Position numbers and translations under genes: made by a program. The notes under the pieces are model-generated. The model was not told the DNA's origin, made no database searches, and saw nothing but the letters and a program-made list of their open reading frames with translations. 64,000 bases of DNA from the NCBI RefSeq assembly GCF_036421915.1, contig NZ_JAZGOM010000015.1; one strand, 5' to 3'. Below are positions 22,737-31,922 of this stretch, piece by piece. The stretch is from Georgenia_A wangjunii. Its GTDB lineage: Bacteria; Actinomycetota; Actinomycetes; Actinomycetales; Actinomycetaceae. How positions within the stretch are numbered: the first letter of the stretch is position 1; each line of letters begins with the position of its first letter.

Positions 22737-25493
22737 TCAAGCCTCGTTCGACGGCGGCGCCCCCAACCACGCGGCGAGGTCAGCCTCCTTGGGTGGCGCC
22801 TTAAGGGAGGCGCCCATGCTCGTGAACAGCTCCGTCACGAGATCAGGACGCTCGCCTGGGACGACCTCGAACTCTCCACGTGAGGTCAGAAGGTCTGCGA
22901 TCTCCAGGCGCCACGCGCCCAGCCGCCCCGGAACGTCCAGTGTGAGGCGTGCAGTCTGCCGAATTCTCGCGGCTTCGGCTGGCGTCGTGTTCAGCAGGGT
23001 GTCGAGGTGCGGGGTCCTCAGGGTGGCGCTGGCCGACGTGGCACCGATGCGCTTGAGCATCGTCGCGTGGGGCTCGATCACCGTCAGCTTGAGGAAGTCG
23101 CCGACCGGATCACGCCCGAATGCGCGTCTGTACGAGCTATGTTCCTTCAGGTGCTTTAGCTGCGGGTCCTCGATCCGCCACTTGTCGAGCCACTCTTCCC
23201 CGACGGCGGCGCGCAGATGTTTGACGGCCTCGTTCCATCTGCCGTCCGAGGCGAAGGAGCAGGCCCAGTCATAGGCGACGACAGGGGGCCACAGCCGTGG
23301 CTCCATAGCCTGCGCGCTGTCTGCTAAGAGCTTCGCCGCTATGAGAGTTTCCTTGGCCTTGATCAAGGCAGCCTGGGCGGCGTCGGCCCGGGCGGCAGCA
23401 GCCGTCCGGATGACGGCAGGCGTTCCCGGCACACTGGCATCGGCCTTCGCCTTGGCAGCCTCCTTCGCCGTGCGGCACTCATACGCCACCAACAGATTGA
23501 GCGCCGGCGCCAGGCGGGCGCGCATCGTCCTAAGCCACGACTCATCCACCCCGGGGGCGTACGTCGCGCTGCGAACCGCCGCGTCGAGCGCGTAGATCGC
23601 CGCGACGATGTTCGCCCTTTCCGCGCCCTGCGGCCCGTCCGGGCATCGGACGTAGGCGCGGTTGACGAGGGCGGCGAAGCGCGAATATCGAGCACGCAGA
23701 ATCAACGACTCCGTCGGACTCGGTTCCTCGAGCGCGACGAAGTCACCCAGGAAGCTGGCATACAAGAGAAGGTCGTGCTGGTCAGTCGACTGGCGGAACC
23801 GGTGGTGCCAGTACTCGAGCAGCACCGGCCGGTTGTCGGGGTCCTCGGCCAGGGCCCGGCCGAGGATCTCGCCGCGCTCAGGCTTGTTGTGAACCAGATC
23901 GGTCTTGGCGACGAAGTGCAGCCCGATCCCTATCCAGTTGCTGGCGCCCGCAAGGGTGGGCATCGCGTAGCGTTCCGCGAACGCCGCGACGACGACCGCC
24001 GCACACATGCGGTGCATGTCGGGCAGCACCGGCGTTGCGTCCTTTCCCACCGCGGTCGTCTTTCCAGAGGAATCTGCCAGCGGCACGCGCAGACCAAGCA
24101 GGTCGCGTTCGACGACGTCCGCGCGCACCACCCGGCCGTGCTGTGAGACGGAGACCGCGTGCACGTCATCCGACTCGACCTGGATGCGAACCACCCATGG
24201 GGTGCGGGGGACGAGGAGCTCGAGAACTTTGTAGACCGCCTTGGCGACGCGGCCCTCGGGCGTCGTCGACAGCCCGGCCATGGCGAGGCCTGTGTCCCCG
24301 GCCGGAGCCGGCGTCTCAAGGCCCTTGAGGTCGCCGAGCGTCAGCTCACGGATGAGCGCGGCGACGTGCCCCGACGCGTTGTGGTCGTCCTTCCCGGAGT
24401 TGTCGGTGACCCGGACAGACAGGCGGAGCGACTGGCTCATGGCCCACGCCGTCAGCACCGCTCCTACGGCGAGGGTCAGCGCGATGGCCCCGAGCACGTG
24501 CTCGTGCTGAGGGAGGACGATCGGTGCCAGGGTCCCCATGGCGAGCACCGCCACGCCGAGTGCCATGCGCACGAGCCGGTCACCTTCACTGACCGCTACC
24601 GCCTTCCGGCCGGGGCCGCCCGGGCCGCTGCCGCGCCGCCCGCCGGTGGTGACCCACGTCGTGAGCCACCCGACCGGCCACGTCAGCAGCAGGGAGACAA
24701 CAACGCCGACGGCGAAGATCGCCAGGGCGCCGACCGCCGTGTCCACAAGCGGGGCGAGGTGCTTCTTCGACAGTGCCTCCCACGACGTCTCCACCTCCTC
24801 GCTCCATGTCGGCGACGCCTCGGCGGCGAGCGAGCCCCGGTCGCAGGACCTCGCCGCCGCCCGCAGCACGTCCTCGAGCGTCGGCGCCGGCGGCGTCGCG
24901 GGAAGCGCGGGCGCCGAGCACCTCAGCGCCGCCGGTAGCCGGGGTGGCTCCCGATCGAGATCGACGCCGGGAAGGAGCAGAGCGAGCTCCGCCCTCGCCC
25001 GCTCGAGCGGACTCGGGGACCCCGTCGCGTCGGAGGACGGCTCCTCGGTTGCGGTCGTCCCTCGCGAAGGACTCGCAGGAGCGGCCGACGGCGAGGGCTC
25101 GTCGAGCGTCGCGGCTGCGTCCGCGGCTCGCGCGAGCTGCTTCCCCAGCGCCGTCCGGCGGAGCGCCTCGTTGCGCTCAGCGTGACAGCTCGCCCCCGCC
25201 CTGTCCGGGCGCAGGAGGTCCTCCACGCCGTCCGTCCCGACGCCACGGAGGTCGTCGATGAGGGTGAGCGCCTCCGCCGGTTGTCCCTGGGCGTTGAGGG
25301 CGGCCGCACGCGCGCAGACGTCGTCGACCGTGGAGATCGGGGAGACGGTGGCGACCGAGGCGAGCCCGGCCGGCGCCCGCGCCCCCGGCCCGGCGTGAGC
25401 GGCAGACGCCGCACCGGCGAGGACGGCGAGGGCGAGAGCGCCCACCCATGCCGCGCGCGACCGACGTCGGACGGGGCGGTCAGCACGGTCCAT
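22737..25493 (-). CDS. Large membrane protein of unknown function, TPR-like soluble parts
   Basis: I do not recognise this 918-residue protein. It has a signal peptide (to about 35), an external region (36-248) with a TPR-like start (CARAAALNAQGQPAEALTLI) and a Ser/Pro linker (130-165), three predicted membrane segments (about 250-280, 306-327, 333-352), and a 560-residue C-terminal part expected in the cytoplasm. The end, WDACSFASDGRWNEAVKHLR-like in layout (DWACSFASDGRWNEAVKHLR, then DPQLKHLKEHSSYRRAFG), is typical of a terminal TPR unit. There are no visible catalytic motifs. It is monocistronic, without functional hints from neighbours. ATG 25493 gives the complete signal peptide; an open frame continues upstream but reads as noise. 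Confidence 0.75.
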   Translation of the reverse strand: MDRADRPVRRRSRAAWVGALALAVLAGAASAAHAGPGARAPAGLASVATVSPISTVDDVCARAAALNAQGQPAEALTLIDDLRGVGTDGVEDLLRPDRAGASCHAERNEALRRTALGKQLARAADAAATLDEPSPSAAPASPSRGTTATEEPSSDATGSPSPLERARAELALLLPGVDLDREPPRLPAALRCSAPALPATPPAPTLEDVLRAAARSCDRGSLAAEASPTWSEEVETSWEALSKKHLAPLVDTAVGALAIFAVGVVVSLLLTWPVGWLTTWVTTGGRRGSGPGGPGRKAVAVSEGDRLVRMALGVAVLAMGTLAPIVLPQHEHVLGAIALTLAVGAVLTAWAMSQSLRLSVRVTDNSGKDDHNASGHVAALIRELTLGDLKGLETPAPAGDTGLAMAGLSTTPEGRVAKAVYKVLELLVPRTPWVVRIQVESDDVHAVSVSQHGRVVRADVVERDLLGLRVPLADSSGKTTAVGKDATPVLPDMHRMCAAVVVAAFAERYAMPTLAGASNWIGIGLHFVAKTDLVHNKPERGEILGRALAEDPDNRPVLLEYWHHRFRQSTDQHDLLLYASFLGDFVALEEPSPTESLILRARYSRFAALVNRAYVRCPDGPQGAERANIVAAIYALDAAVRSATYAPGVDESWLRTMRARLAPALNLLVAYECRTAKEAAKAKADASVPGTPAVIRTAAAARADAAQAALIKAKETLIAAKLLADSAQAMEPRLWPPVVAYDWACSFASDGRWNEAVKHLRAAVGEEWLDKWRIEDPQLKHLKEHSSYRRAFGRDPVGDFLKLTVIEPHATMLKRIGATSASATLRTPHLDTLLNTTPAEAARIRQTARLTLDVPGRLGAWRLEIADLLTSRGEFEVVPGERPDLVTELFTSMGASLKAPPKEADLAAWLGAPPSNEA

Positions 25494-25695
25494 GACGGCT
25501 CCTCGTTGAGCAACGCACGACCTTTTCGGCGAGCGTAGTACGAGCGAGGGGCGCGCGGGATGCGCCCGGAGGTAGACGGCCCTTTCGGGAATGCTGTTCG
25601 ATGACGCAGGGCATCCGCACCGACATCGCACCCAGCGGCGCGGGGCGGGCGGGCACAACCTGGTGCCGCCCGGCTGGAGCGCCCGAGGAGGATCC

Positions 25696-27036
25696 GTGCC
25701 GACGCAAGCAGGCCGACGGCGTCTGGCCGTCCTCATCGTCAGCAACCTCCTCGGCGGGGTGGGCATCGCCTCCGGTGCCGCGGTGGGAGCGCTGCTCGTC
25801 GAGGAGCACGGCGGCACCGCGATCGCGGGCGTGGGCCAGGCCGCGAGCGTCCTCGGTGCGGCGATAGCGGCGATCCCGCTCGCCACGATGGCCGCGCGCC
25901 ATGGCCGCCGTCGGTCCCTCGCGACGGGCTACGGGATCGCGCTGACGGGCGCGGTGCTCATCATCACCGCCGCGCTGCTGGGGCAGATCCTCGTCCTGCT
26001 CCTCGGGCTCGGGCTCTTCGGGGTCGCCCAGGCGGTCAACCTGCAGTCCCGGTACGCGGCTACTGAAGGGGTGCCGGTCGCGAGCCGCGCGAAGTCGATG
26101 TCGATCGTCATCTGGGCCACGACGATCGGGTCGGTCGCCGGCCCGAACCTCAGTGCCGTCGGCGCGCGGATCGGGGAGTCGGTGGGGGTGCCAGGGCTCG
26201 CTGGGCCGTACCTGTTCTCGCTCGTGTCGTTCGCCAGTGCCGGGCTCGCCGTGGCGCTGTTCTACCGGCCGGCTCAGGCCCCGGCCGTGGACGAGCTGGA
26301 CGACGGCGAGGACGCCGTCGCTCCTCCCGTCGAGTCAGCCACCACCACCACGGCCGCCATCGACACGACACCGACGATGGGAGCGATCCAGGCGCTGCGG
26401 TGGGCGCTCGGCCGACGCGTGCCGCGTTTCGCCGTCGTCCTCCTCGCCGGCGGCCACGCCGTCATGGTCATGGTCATGGTGATGACCCCGCTCCACCTGC
26501 AGCACAACGGGATGTCCCTCGAGGTCGTCGGGATCGTCATCAGCCTCCACGTGCTCGGGATGTTCGCCCTCAGCCCGGTGTTCGGCTGGCTCGTCGACCG
26601 CTTCGGCGCGATCCCGACGGCGACTCTCGGGGTCTTCGTGCTCGTGCTCGCCGTCGTCCTCGGGTTTGCCGCGGCCTCGACGCACGCGCACGGCTCCCTC
26701 ACCGCGGTGGCGCTGACGGTGCTCGGGCTCGGCTGGTCGGCGACGACGATCTCCGCCTCCGCGCTCATCACGAGCACGTCGACGGACGCCGTGCGCGTGC
26801 CCCTGCAGGGCGTCACGGACGCCGGGATGAACTACGCCGGCGCCAGCGCCGCGGCCCTCGCCGGGCCCGTCCTCGCCGCCGGCGGCTTCCAGGCGGTCAA
26901 CGTCGCCGGTGCGCTCATCCTCGTGCCGGTCATCGTCCTCCTCGTCGGCCTCCTCCGGCGCCCGGAGCACCCGGCGGAACCGCCGTCCCCGACGACGCCC
27001 GCCACCGCGCCTCCCGCGGCGGCCGGAGGCAGCTGA
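25696..27036 (+). CDS. MFS transporter (copy A of a duplicated pair)
   Basis: The 446-residue transporter has about twelve hydrophobic segments, the motif-A-like IPLATMAARHGRRRSLATGY after segment two, and a variable loop around residues 196-225. A near-identical paralogue lies at 36282 in the same orientation; the last 104 coding bases before the tail (26908-27011) are identical in both. The substrate is unknown. GAGGAGG is placed seven bases before GTG 25696, which fixes the start; the reading frame is open further upstream but without a supporting ribosome site. Confidence 0.88.
   Translation: MPTQAGRRRLAVLIVSNLLGGVGIASGAAVGALLVEEHGGTAIAGVGQAASVLGAAIAAIPLATMAARHGRRRSLATGYGIALTGAVLIITAALLGQILVLLLGLGLFGVAQAVNLQSRYAATEGVPVASRAKSMSIVIWATTIGSVAGPNLSAVGARIGESVGVPGLAGPYLFSLVSFASAGLAVALFYRPAQAPAVDELDDGEDAVAPPVESATTTTAAIDTTPTMGAIQALRWALGRRVPRFAVVLLAGGHAVMVMVMVMTPLHLQHNGMSLEVVGIVISLHVLGMFALSPVFGWLVDRFGAIPTATLGVFVLVLAVVLGFAAASTHAHGSLTAVALTVLGLGWSATTISASALITSTSTDAVRVPLQGVTDAGMNYAGASAAALAGPVLAAGGFQAVNVAGALILVPVIVLLVGLLRRPEHPAEPPSPTTPATAPPAAAGGS
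26908..27011. repeat. Identical 104-bp segment shared by the two MFS genes, copy A
   Basis: This segment is identical base for base to 37554-37657. The surrounding 1.3-kb genes are also highly similar, apart from the central loop. The two form direct repeats around the 9.2-kb peptide-uptake locus. Confidence 0.85.
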
Positions 27037-27086
27037 AGTCCCCGGCTCTCGTGAGTTCACAGTGCTCGCCTTGAGCGCGAGTCCCC

Positions 27087-28253
27087 TCAGCGGCGCGCGA
27101 GCGCCTCGGCCATCTGGGTGACGGCGCGCTCGAGGATCGGCCGCGGCGTCGCGACGTTGAAGCGGGAGAAACCGATGCCGGCCTGCCCGCACATCGCCCC
27201 GTCCGTCATCGCCACGCCCGCCTCGTCGAGGAAGAACGTGGCCGGGCTGACCCCGAGGTCGAGCTCACGGCAGTCGAGCCACGCGAGGTACGTGCCCTCG
27301 GGTGCGACGTAGCGGATCTCGGGGATCTGCTCCGCGAGGAGCACGCCGAGCGCCTTCCGGTTCGCGTCGAGGTAGCCGAGGACGTCGTCGAGCCACTGCC
27401 CGCCGGCGGTGTACGCGGCGGTGTTGGCCACGACGCCGAGGTTCGCCGCGCCGTGCTCTGCCATCATGCCGACCTTCGCCCACACGGCGGCGTCGGCGTC
27501 GTTGGACAGGACCAGCTGGGCGCACTTCATCCCGGGCAGGTTCCACGCCTTGGAGGCAGATGTGGCGGTGACCGTGTGGCCGGCGGCGGCCTCCGAGATG
27601 GACGCGTAGGGCACGTGCTGGTAGCCGGCGAAGACGAGTGGGGCGTGGATCTCGTCGGAGAAGACGCGGCCGCCGTGGCGCTCCACGACCTCGCTGATGG
27701 CAAGCATCTCCGCTCGCTCGAGCACCCGGCCCACCGGGTTGTGGGGGTTGCACAGGATGAGGAGGTTCCCGCCGGCGCGGAAGGCGGCGTCGAGGGCGTC
27801 GAGGTCGTAGACGTAGCGGCCGTCCTCGACCGCCATCGGCACCTCGATGACCTCACGGCCGAGGGCGGGCGGCATGGAGACGAACGGCATGTACGCCGGG
27901 GTCGGCAGGATGACCGCGGAGCCGGGCGTGGAGAAGTGCCGGATCGCGGCCTCGAGCCCGGCGAGGACGTCGGGCAGCGGGCGCACGCGCTCGGCCGGGA
28001 CGTCCCAGCCGTAACGGGTGCGGGACCACTCGGCGTAGGCCTCGGACATCCGCGTCGCCATCGCCGTCGGCAGGTAGCCGAAGGAACCGACGTCCACGGC
28101 GCTGTGCAGGGCCTGGGTGATGGCCGGGGCGGTCCCGAAGTCCATCTCGGCGACGAAGGCGCCGATCGTTCCCGGGAACGCGGTCCATTTCACGCCTCCG
28201 ACGCCGCGGAGCTCGTCGATCGTGACCTCGTCAAAGCCGGTCGCCTGAATCAT
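27087..28253 (-). CDS. MalY/PatB-family PLP-dependent C-S lyase or aminotransferase
   Basis: The 388-residue fold-type I PLP enzyme has VKWTAFPGTIGAFVAEMDFG near the N-terminus, characteristic of MalY/PatB proteins, LILCNPHNPVGRVLERAEM, DEIHAPLVFAG with the PLP aspartate, and the PLP lysine in TSASKAWNLPGMKCAQLVLS. Family members cleave cystathionine or cysteine-S-conjugates; aminotransferase side activity is known. Its start overlaps the stop of the YheO-type regulator (ATGA), so the two are one operon. It would act on amino acids delivered by the divergent peptide transporter; this is an inference. Confidence 0.88.
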   Translation of the reverse strand: MIQATGFDEVTIDELRGVGGVKWTAFPGTIGAFVAEMDFGTAPAITQALHSAVDVGSFGYLPTAMATRMSEAYAEWSRTRYGWDVPAERVRPLPDVLAGLEAAIRHFSTPGSAVILPTPAYMPFVSMPPALGREVIEVPMAVEDGRYVYDLDALDAAFRAGGNLLILCNPHNPVGRVLERAEMLAISEVVERHGGRVFSDEIHAPLVFAGYQHVPYASISEAAAGHTVTATSASKAWNLPGMKCAQLVLSNDADAAVWAKVGMMAEHGAANLGVVANTAAYTAGGQWLDDVLGYLDANRKALGVLLAEQIPEIRYVAPEGTYLAWLDCRELDLGVSPATFFLDEAGVAMTDGAMCGQAGIGFSRFNVATPRPILERAVTQMAEALARR

Positions 28254-29050
28254 GAGGTTTCCCTTCGTTTGGCCAGGCGCGCCTCGGTGCGCCTGGTGGG
28301 TGTGCTGCCGTTCTGGTCGTCGATCTCGTTGAGGTAGTTGTAGATGGTGAAGCGGGTGACCTCGAGGGACGTCGCGATCATCTCCACGGCGTCGCGCAGG
28401 AGGAACATCCCCCGCTCCTTGAGGGAGCGCACCACCGCGAGCTTGTGCTCCTTCTTCATGAGGTTGACCGGGACCGCCTGCTCGCGGATCGCCTCGTGGA
28501 TGAGGGTCGCGGCCAGCTCGTCCACGTCGCGGACGAAGACCTCGCCGGCGGCGCCCGGTTCGTGCGGCTCGGCGTCGGTCGGCGCCGGGGCGCCGCCGTT
28601 GGCCCCGATCATCTGGCCGGCCACGCGCTGCAACGACTCCCACAGGGAGAGGTCCGAGTTGATGCACAGGGCGGCGAACGGCTCGCCGCCGCTGTCCCGC
28701 AGGACCATCGTCGTCGAGCGCAGGGCCCGCCCGTCCGCGAGCTGCGTGCGGTAGCCGATCATGTGGCGCAGGTCGCCCGACGCGGCCTGCTCGAGGAGGA
28801 GGTCGGTCGCTGGGTCTCCCACCCGGCGGCCGGTGACGTCCCCGTGGACGGCCACGATCGAGTGGGGTAGGCACCCGAGGTCGTGCAGGACCACCTCGGA
28901 GTAGGTCGGCAGCGCCTGGCCGAGGGGTTCGACGAGGTCGACGAACAGGGCCATGAGCCGGTCCCGCTCGTCGGCCACGGCCGCCGGAGGGGTCTCGGCC
29001 ACGGCCGCCGTCGGGATGTCGGCGGGGCGTGCGGTCGTCCTGGAACTCAT
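28250..29050 (-). CDS. YheO/DauR-type regulator (PAS_6 plus HTH_22)
   Basis: The 266-residue protein has an N-terminal YheO-like PAS domain (TYSEVVLHDLGCLPHSIVAV, ALRSTTMVLRDSGGEPFAAL, CINSDLSL) and a C-terminal helix-turn-helix of the DauR type (VRSLKERGMFLLRDAVEMIA, TSLEVTRFTIYNYLNEID). DauR controls D-arginine catabolism in Pseudomonas; the signal here is not known. The start ATG 29050 has GAGAGG eight bases upstream. It diverges from the peptide transporter operon, with four 20-bp-phased half-sites in the gap. Confidence 0.88.
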   Translation of the reverse strand: MSSRTTARPADIPTAAVAETPPAAVADERDRLMALFVDLVEPLGQALPTYSEVVLHDLGCLPHSIVAVHGDVTGRRVGDPATDLLLEQAASGDLRHMIGYRTQLADGRALRSTTMVLRDSGGEPFAALCINSDLSLWESLQRVAGQMIGANGGAPAPTDAEPHEPGAAGEVFVRDVDELAATLIHEAIREQAVPVNLMKKEHKLAVVRSLKERGMFLLRDAVEMIATSLEVTRFTIYNYLNEIDDQNGSTPTRRTEARLAKRRETS

Positions 29051-29142
29051 CACGGTGTCCTCTCCGGCGCGGGGCGCGGCGTCGCACGTCGACCTTGATG
29101 TCGACGTTCTCCCTGGGATGTTGCCGCCGTGTTTCTCGCCCG

Positions 29143-29209
29143 TCAACAGTTGGTTGCTTCTTTCAACAGACTCTTGTGGGACTCAATCAAGAGTTCCTAA
29201 TGTCAACAG
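29143..29209. promoter_or_regulatory. Four phased TCAACAG-type half-sites
   Basis: TCAACAG occurs at 29143, 29163 and 29203, and TCAATCA at 29183, so all four start exactly 20 bases apart, two turns of the helix. The array lies in the AT-richer gap between the YheO-type regulator and the transporter operon. It probably binds an oligomeric regulator, most simply the YheO-type protein. Confidence 0.55.
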
Positions 29210-29282
29210 CACGTCGAAAGTTCCGTCCCCTCAGAGGCGGCGGTGGCCCTCCACCGATCCACCCGGCGTCCAAGGAGGAGCA

Positions 29283-30941
29283 ATGTCTTCTGCGCACAGC
29301 CCCCTACGCACCGCCGCAGTCGCGGCCATCGCCGCGCTCGCGCTCGCGGCGTGCTCGAGCACGGACGACGGCGAGAGCGCGGACGCCGGCGCGGCCGGCA
29401 CCGCTACCGGGGAACCCACCTCCGGTGGCTCCGCCACGTTCGCCGTCGACTCCGGATTCTTCGGGTTCGACCCCAACGTCACGCCCGCCGCGCAGGACGC
29501 CCGCGTCCTGCGGCAGGTGTTCGACTCGCTCCTCTACCTCGACGAGGACGGCGCCCTCCAGCCGTGGCTCGCGAGCGACTTCGCCGTCAGCGACGACGGG
29601 CTCGAGTACACCTTCACCGTCCGGGACGACGTCACCTTCCACGACGGGACGGCCTTCGACGCCGCGGCCGTGTGCTTCAACCTCGACCGGATCGCGGACC
29701 CGGAGACGGCGTCGATCTACGCCATCGGCCTCATCGGGTCCTACGCGTCCTGCACCGCGCCCGACGCCGTCACCGCCGTGGTGACGATGTCCGCGCCGTT
29801 CGCGCCGTTCCTCAACAACCTCACGTCGCCGTTCCTCGGCATGAACTCCCCGACGGCGGCCGCTGCGGTACCGCCCGCGGACTACCTCATCGACCCGACG
29901 GGCTCCGGCCCGTACGAGTTCGACAGCTACACCCCGGACGACCGCGTCGAGCTCGTCCGTAACGAGGCCTACGACTGGGCCCCGGGCAACGCCGAGCACA
30001 CCGGCGCCGCGCACCTCGAGACGTTGACCTTCCAGATCATCCCGGACGCCACCGTGCGGATGGGCTCCGTGCGCAACGGCAGCGTCCAGGCGGGCAGCGG
30101 CGTCCCGGAGGAGGAGGTCGCTGCCTTCGAGGCCGACTCGAGCCTCGAGTTCGTCTCCCAGGAGCAGTCCGGCGCGCCGTACCAGCTCCACTTCAACAGC
30201 TCGAAGCCGCCGTTCGACGACCAGGCGGTCCGTGAGGCGGCACGCGCGGCCCTCGACATCGACTCCGCGGTGAGCGCCCTCTACATGGGCGTGCGGGAGC
30301 GGGCCTGGACAGCCCTCGCGCCGAGCACCATCGCTTACGCCGAGGACCTCGAGGGGGCGTTCGAGTTCGACGCGGAGGCCGCCGCGACGCTGCTGGACGA
30401 GGCCGGGTGGATCGAGGGCGCCGACGGCGTGCGCGAGAAGGACGGCGCACGCCTCGAGATCGTCTACATGGAGGCCTCGCCCAACCGGGAGAAGCGCCAG
30501 GACCTCGCGACGTTCTTCGAGGCGAACCTCGAGGACGTCGGCTTCGACGTCGAGGTGGTCTTCGAGCAGCTCGCCCAGACGACGACACGGTCGCAGGAGA
30601 ACGAGTACAACATCAGCGGGCTGAGCCTCGTGGCCGTCGACCCCAACGTGCTCTACCAGATGTACGACCCCGCCTTCATCCCCGCGCCCGGGCGCAACGG
30701 CTTCAACGGCAGCCACACGGACGTCCCCGCGATCACCGAGCTCCTGGCCCAGGGTCAGCAGAGCACCGACGCCGACGAGCGGGCCGAGATCTACGCCGAG
30801 GTCCAGGCCACCGTCATCGACGAGGCGCGCTCGGTCGCCATCTACGTCCCGACGTACTCCCTGGCCCTCAACGGCCTCGCGGGCGTGCGCTTCGACGCCG
30901 AGGGCTACCCGATCCTCTACGACGCGTACCTCGCCGAGTAG
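29283..30941 (+). CDS. Peptide ABC transporter substrate-binding lipoprotein (SBP_bac_5)
   Basis: The 552-residue protein has a lipoprotein signal with lipobox ALAAC and the family-5 binding-protein course: FDSLLYLDEDGALQPWLASD, FAVSDDGLEYTFTVRDDVTF, HDGTAFDAAAVCFNLDRIAD, GSGPYEFDSYTPDDRVELVR and the C-terminal NGLAGVRFDAEGYPILYDAY. It captures di- or oligopeptides or similar ligands outside the membrane for the following permeases. AAGGAGG sits seven bases before ATG 29283. First gene of the transporter operon. Confidence 0.9.
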   Translation: MSSAHSPLRTAAVAAIAALALAACSSTDDGESADAGAAGTATGEPTSGGSATFAVDSGFFGFDPNVTPAAQDARVLRQVFDSLLYLDEDGALQPWLASDFAVSDDGLEYTFTVRDDVTFHDGTAFDAAAVCFNLDRIADPETASIYAIGLIGSYASCTAPDAVTAVVTMSAPFAPFLNNLTSPFLGMNSPTAAAAVPPADYLIDPTGSGPYEFDSYTPDDRVELVRNEAYDWAPGNAEHTGAAHLETLTFQIIPDATVRMGSVRNGSVQAGSGVPEEEVAAFEADSSLEFVSQEQSGAPYQLHFNSSKPPFDDQAVREAARAALDIDSAVSALYMGVRERAWTALAPSTIAYAEDLEGAFEFDAEAAATLLDEAGWIEGADGVREKDGARLEIVYMEASPNREKRQDLATFFEANLEDVGFDVEVVFEQLAQTTTRSQENEYNISGLSLVAVDPNVLYQMYDPAFIPAPGRNGFNGSHTDVPAITELLAQGQQSTDADERAEIYAEVQATVIDEARSVAIYVPTYSLALNGLAGVRFDAEGYPILYDAYLAE

Positions 30942-30974
30942 GCCTCCAGCCCTCAACGAGAGGAGACGACCGGC

Positions 30975-31910
30975 ATGGGCTACGTCATCGGCAAGCGGGT
31001 GCTCGCGGGCATCCCCACGCTCCTGGGCGTCACCGTCATCCTGTTCATCACCCTCCGCCTCCTCCCGGGCGACCCGCTCGCGGCTCTCCTGGGAGGGGCG
31101 GCGGCCACCCCCGAGATGGTGGCCAACCTCCGGACGCAGTTCGGCCTCGACCAACCGCTGCTCGTGCAGTACTGGCGGTTCCTCACCGACGCCCTCACGT
31201 TCGACCTCGGGACCTCCTACGCCTCCCGGCAACCCGTCAGCGGGATGATCGTGGACAAGATCGGCCCCACCCTCCAGCTGGCGCTCGCGGCAGCTGCCGT
31301 CTCAGCGGTCACCGGCATCGTGCTCGGCTCGATCGCCGCCATCCGGCGCAACGGCCCGATCGACAGCGCCATCCGGGTGCTCAGCCTCGTGACGACGGCG
31401 ATGCCCTCCTTCTGGGTCGGCCTCCTCCTCATCATGGTCTTCTCCCTGGCGCTCGGTTGGTTCCCGGCCACCGGCAACGACGGGCTCATCGCCCTCGTGC
31501 TGCCGGCGATCACGCTCGGCCTCTCGGCGGCCGGGACGGTGACCCGGCTCGTGCGCAACAGCGTCATCGAGGTCATGGGCGACACCTTCGTCACGGCGCT
31601 GCACGCCAAGGGGCTGCGCTCCGGCGTCGTCGTCATGAAGCACGTGCTGCGCAACGCGATCATCCCCACGGTGACGATCGTCGGGCTCCAGCTCGGTGCG
31701 CTCGTGGCCGGCGCGGTCATCGTCGAGGCGGTCTTCACCCGGCAGGGCCTGGGCCAGATGCTCGTCCAGGCCATCGCCGGCAACGACTACCCCGTCATCC
31801 AAGGCGTCGTGCTCGTCATCGCGGCCCTCTACATCGTCATCAACATCGTCGTCGACATCTCCTACGCCGTCATCGACCCGCGCGTGCGGTCGAGCGCGGC
31901 GAAGGCATGA
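30975..31910 (+). CDS. Dipeptide/oligopeptide ABC permease, DppB type
   Basis: The 311-residue permease begins MGYVIGKRVLAGIPTLLGVT and has about six membrane segments. The ABC-contacting loop reads TKGLRSG-like (LHAKGLRSGVVVMKHVLRNA), followed by IIPTVTIVGLQLGALVAGAV, typical of DppB. It pairs with the DppC-type permease at 33332. The spacing of 33 bases from the binding-protein gene and a good ribosome site (GAGAGGAG) fit one operon. Confidence 0.92.
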   Translation: MGYVIGKRVLAGIPTLLGVTVILFITLRLLPGDPLAALLGGAAATPEMVANLRTQFGLDQPLLVQYWRFLTDALTFDLGTSYASRQPVSGMIVDKIGPTLQLALAAAAVSAVTGIVLGSIAAIRRNGPIDSAIRVLSLVTTAMPSFWVGLLLIMVFSLALGWFPATGNDGLIALVLPAITLGLSAAGTVTRLVRNSVIEVMGDTFVTALHAKGLRSGVVVMKHVLRNAIIPTVTIVGLQLGALVAGAVIVEAVFTRQGLGQMLVQAIAGNDYPVIQGVVLVIAALYIVINIVVDISYAVIDPRVRSSAAKA

Positions 31911-31922
31911 GAGCGGAGAACC

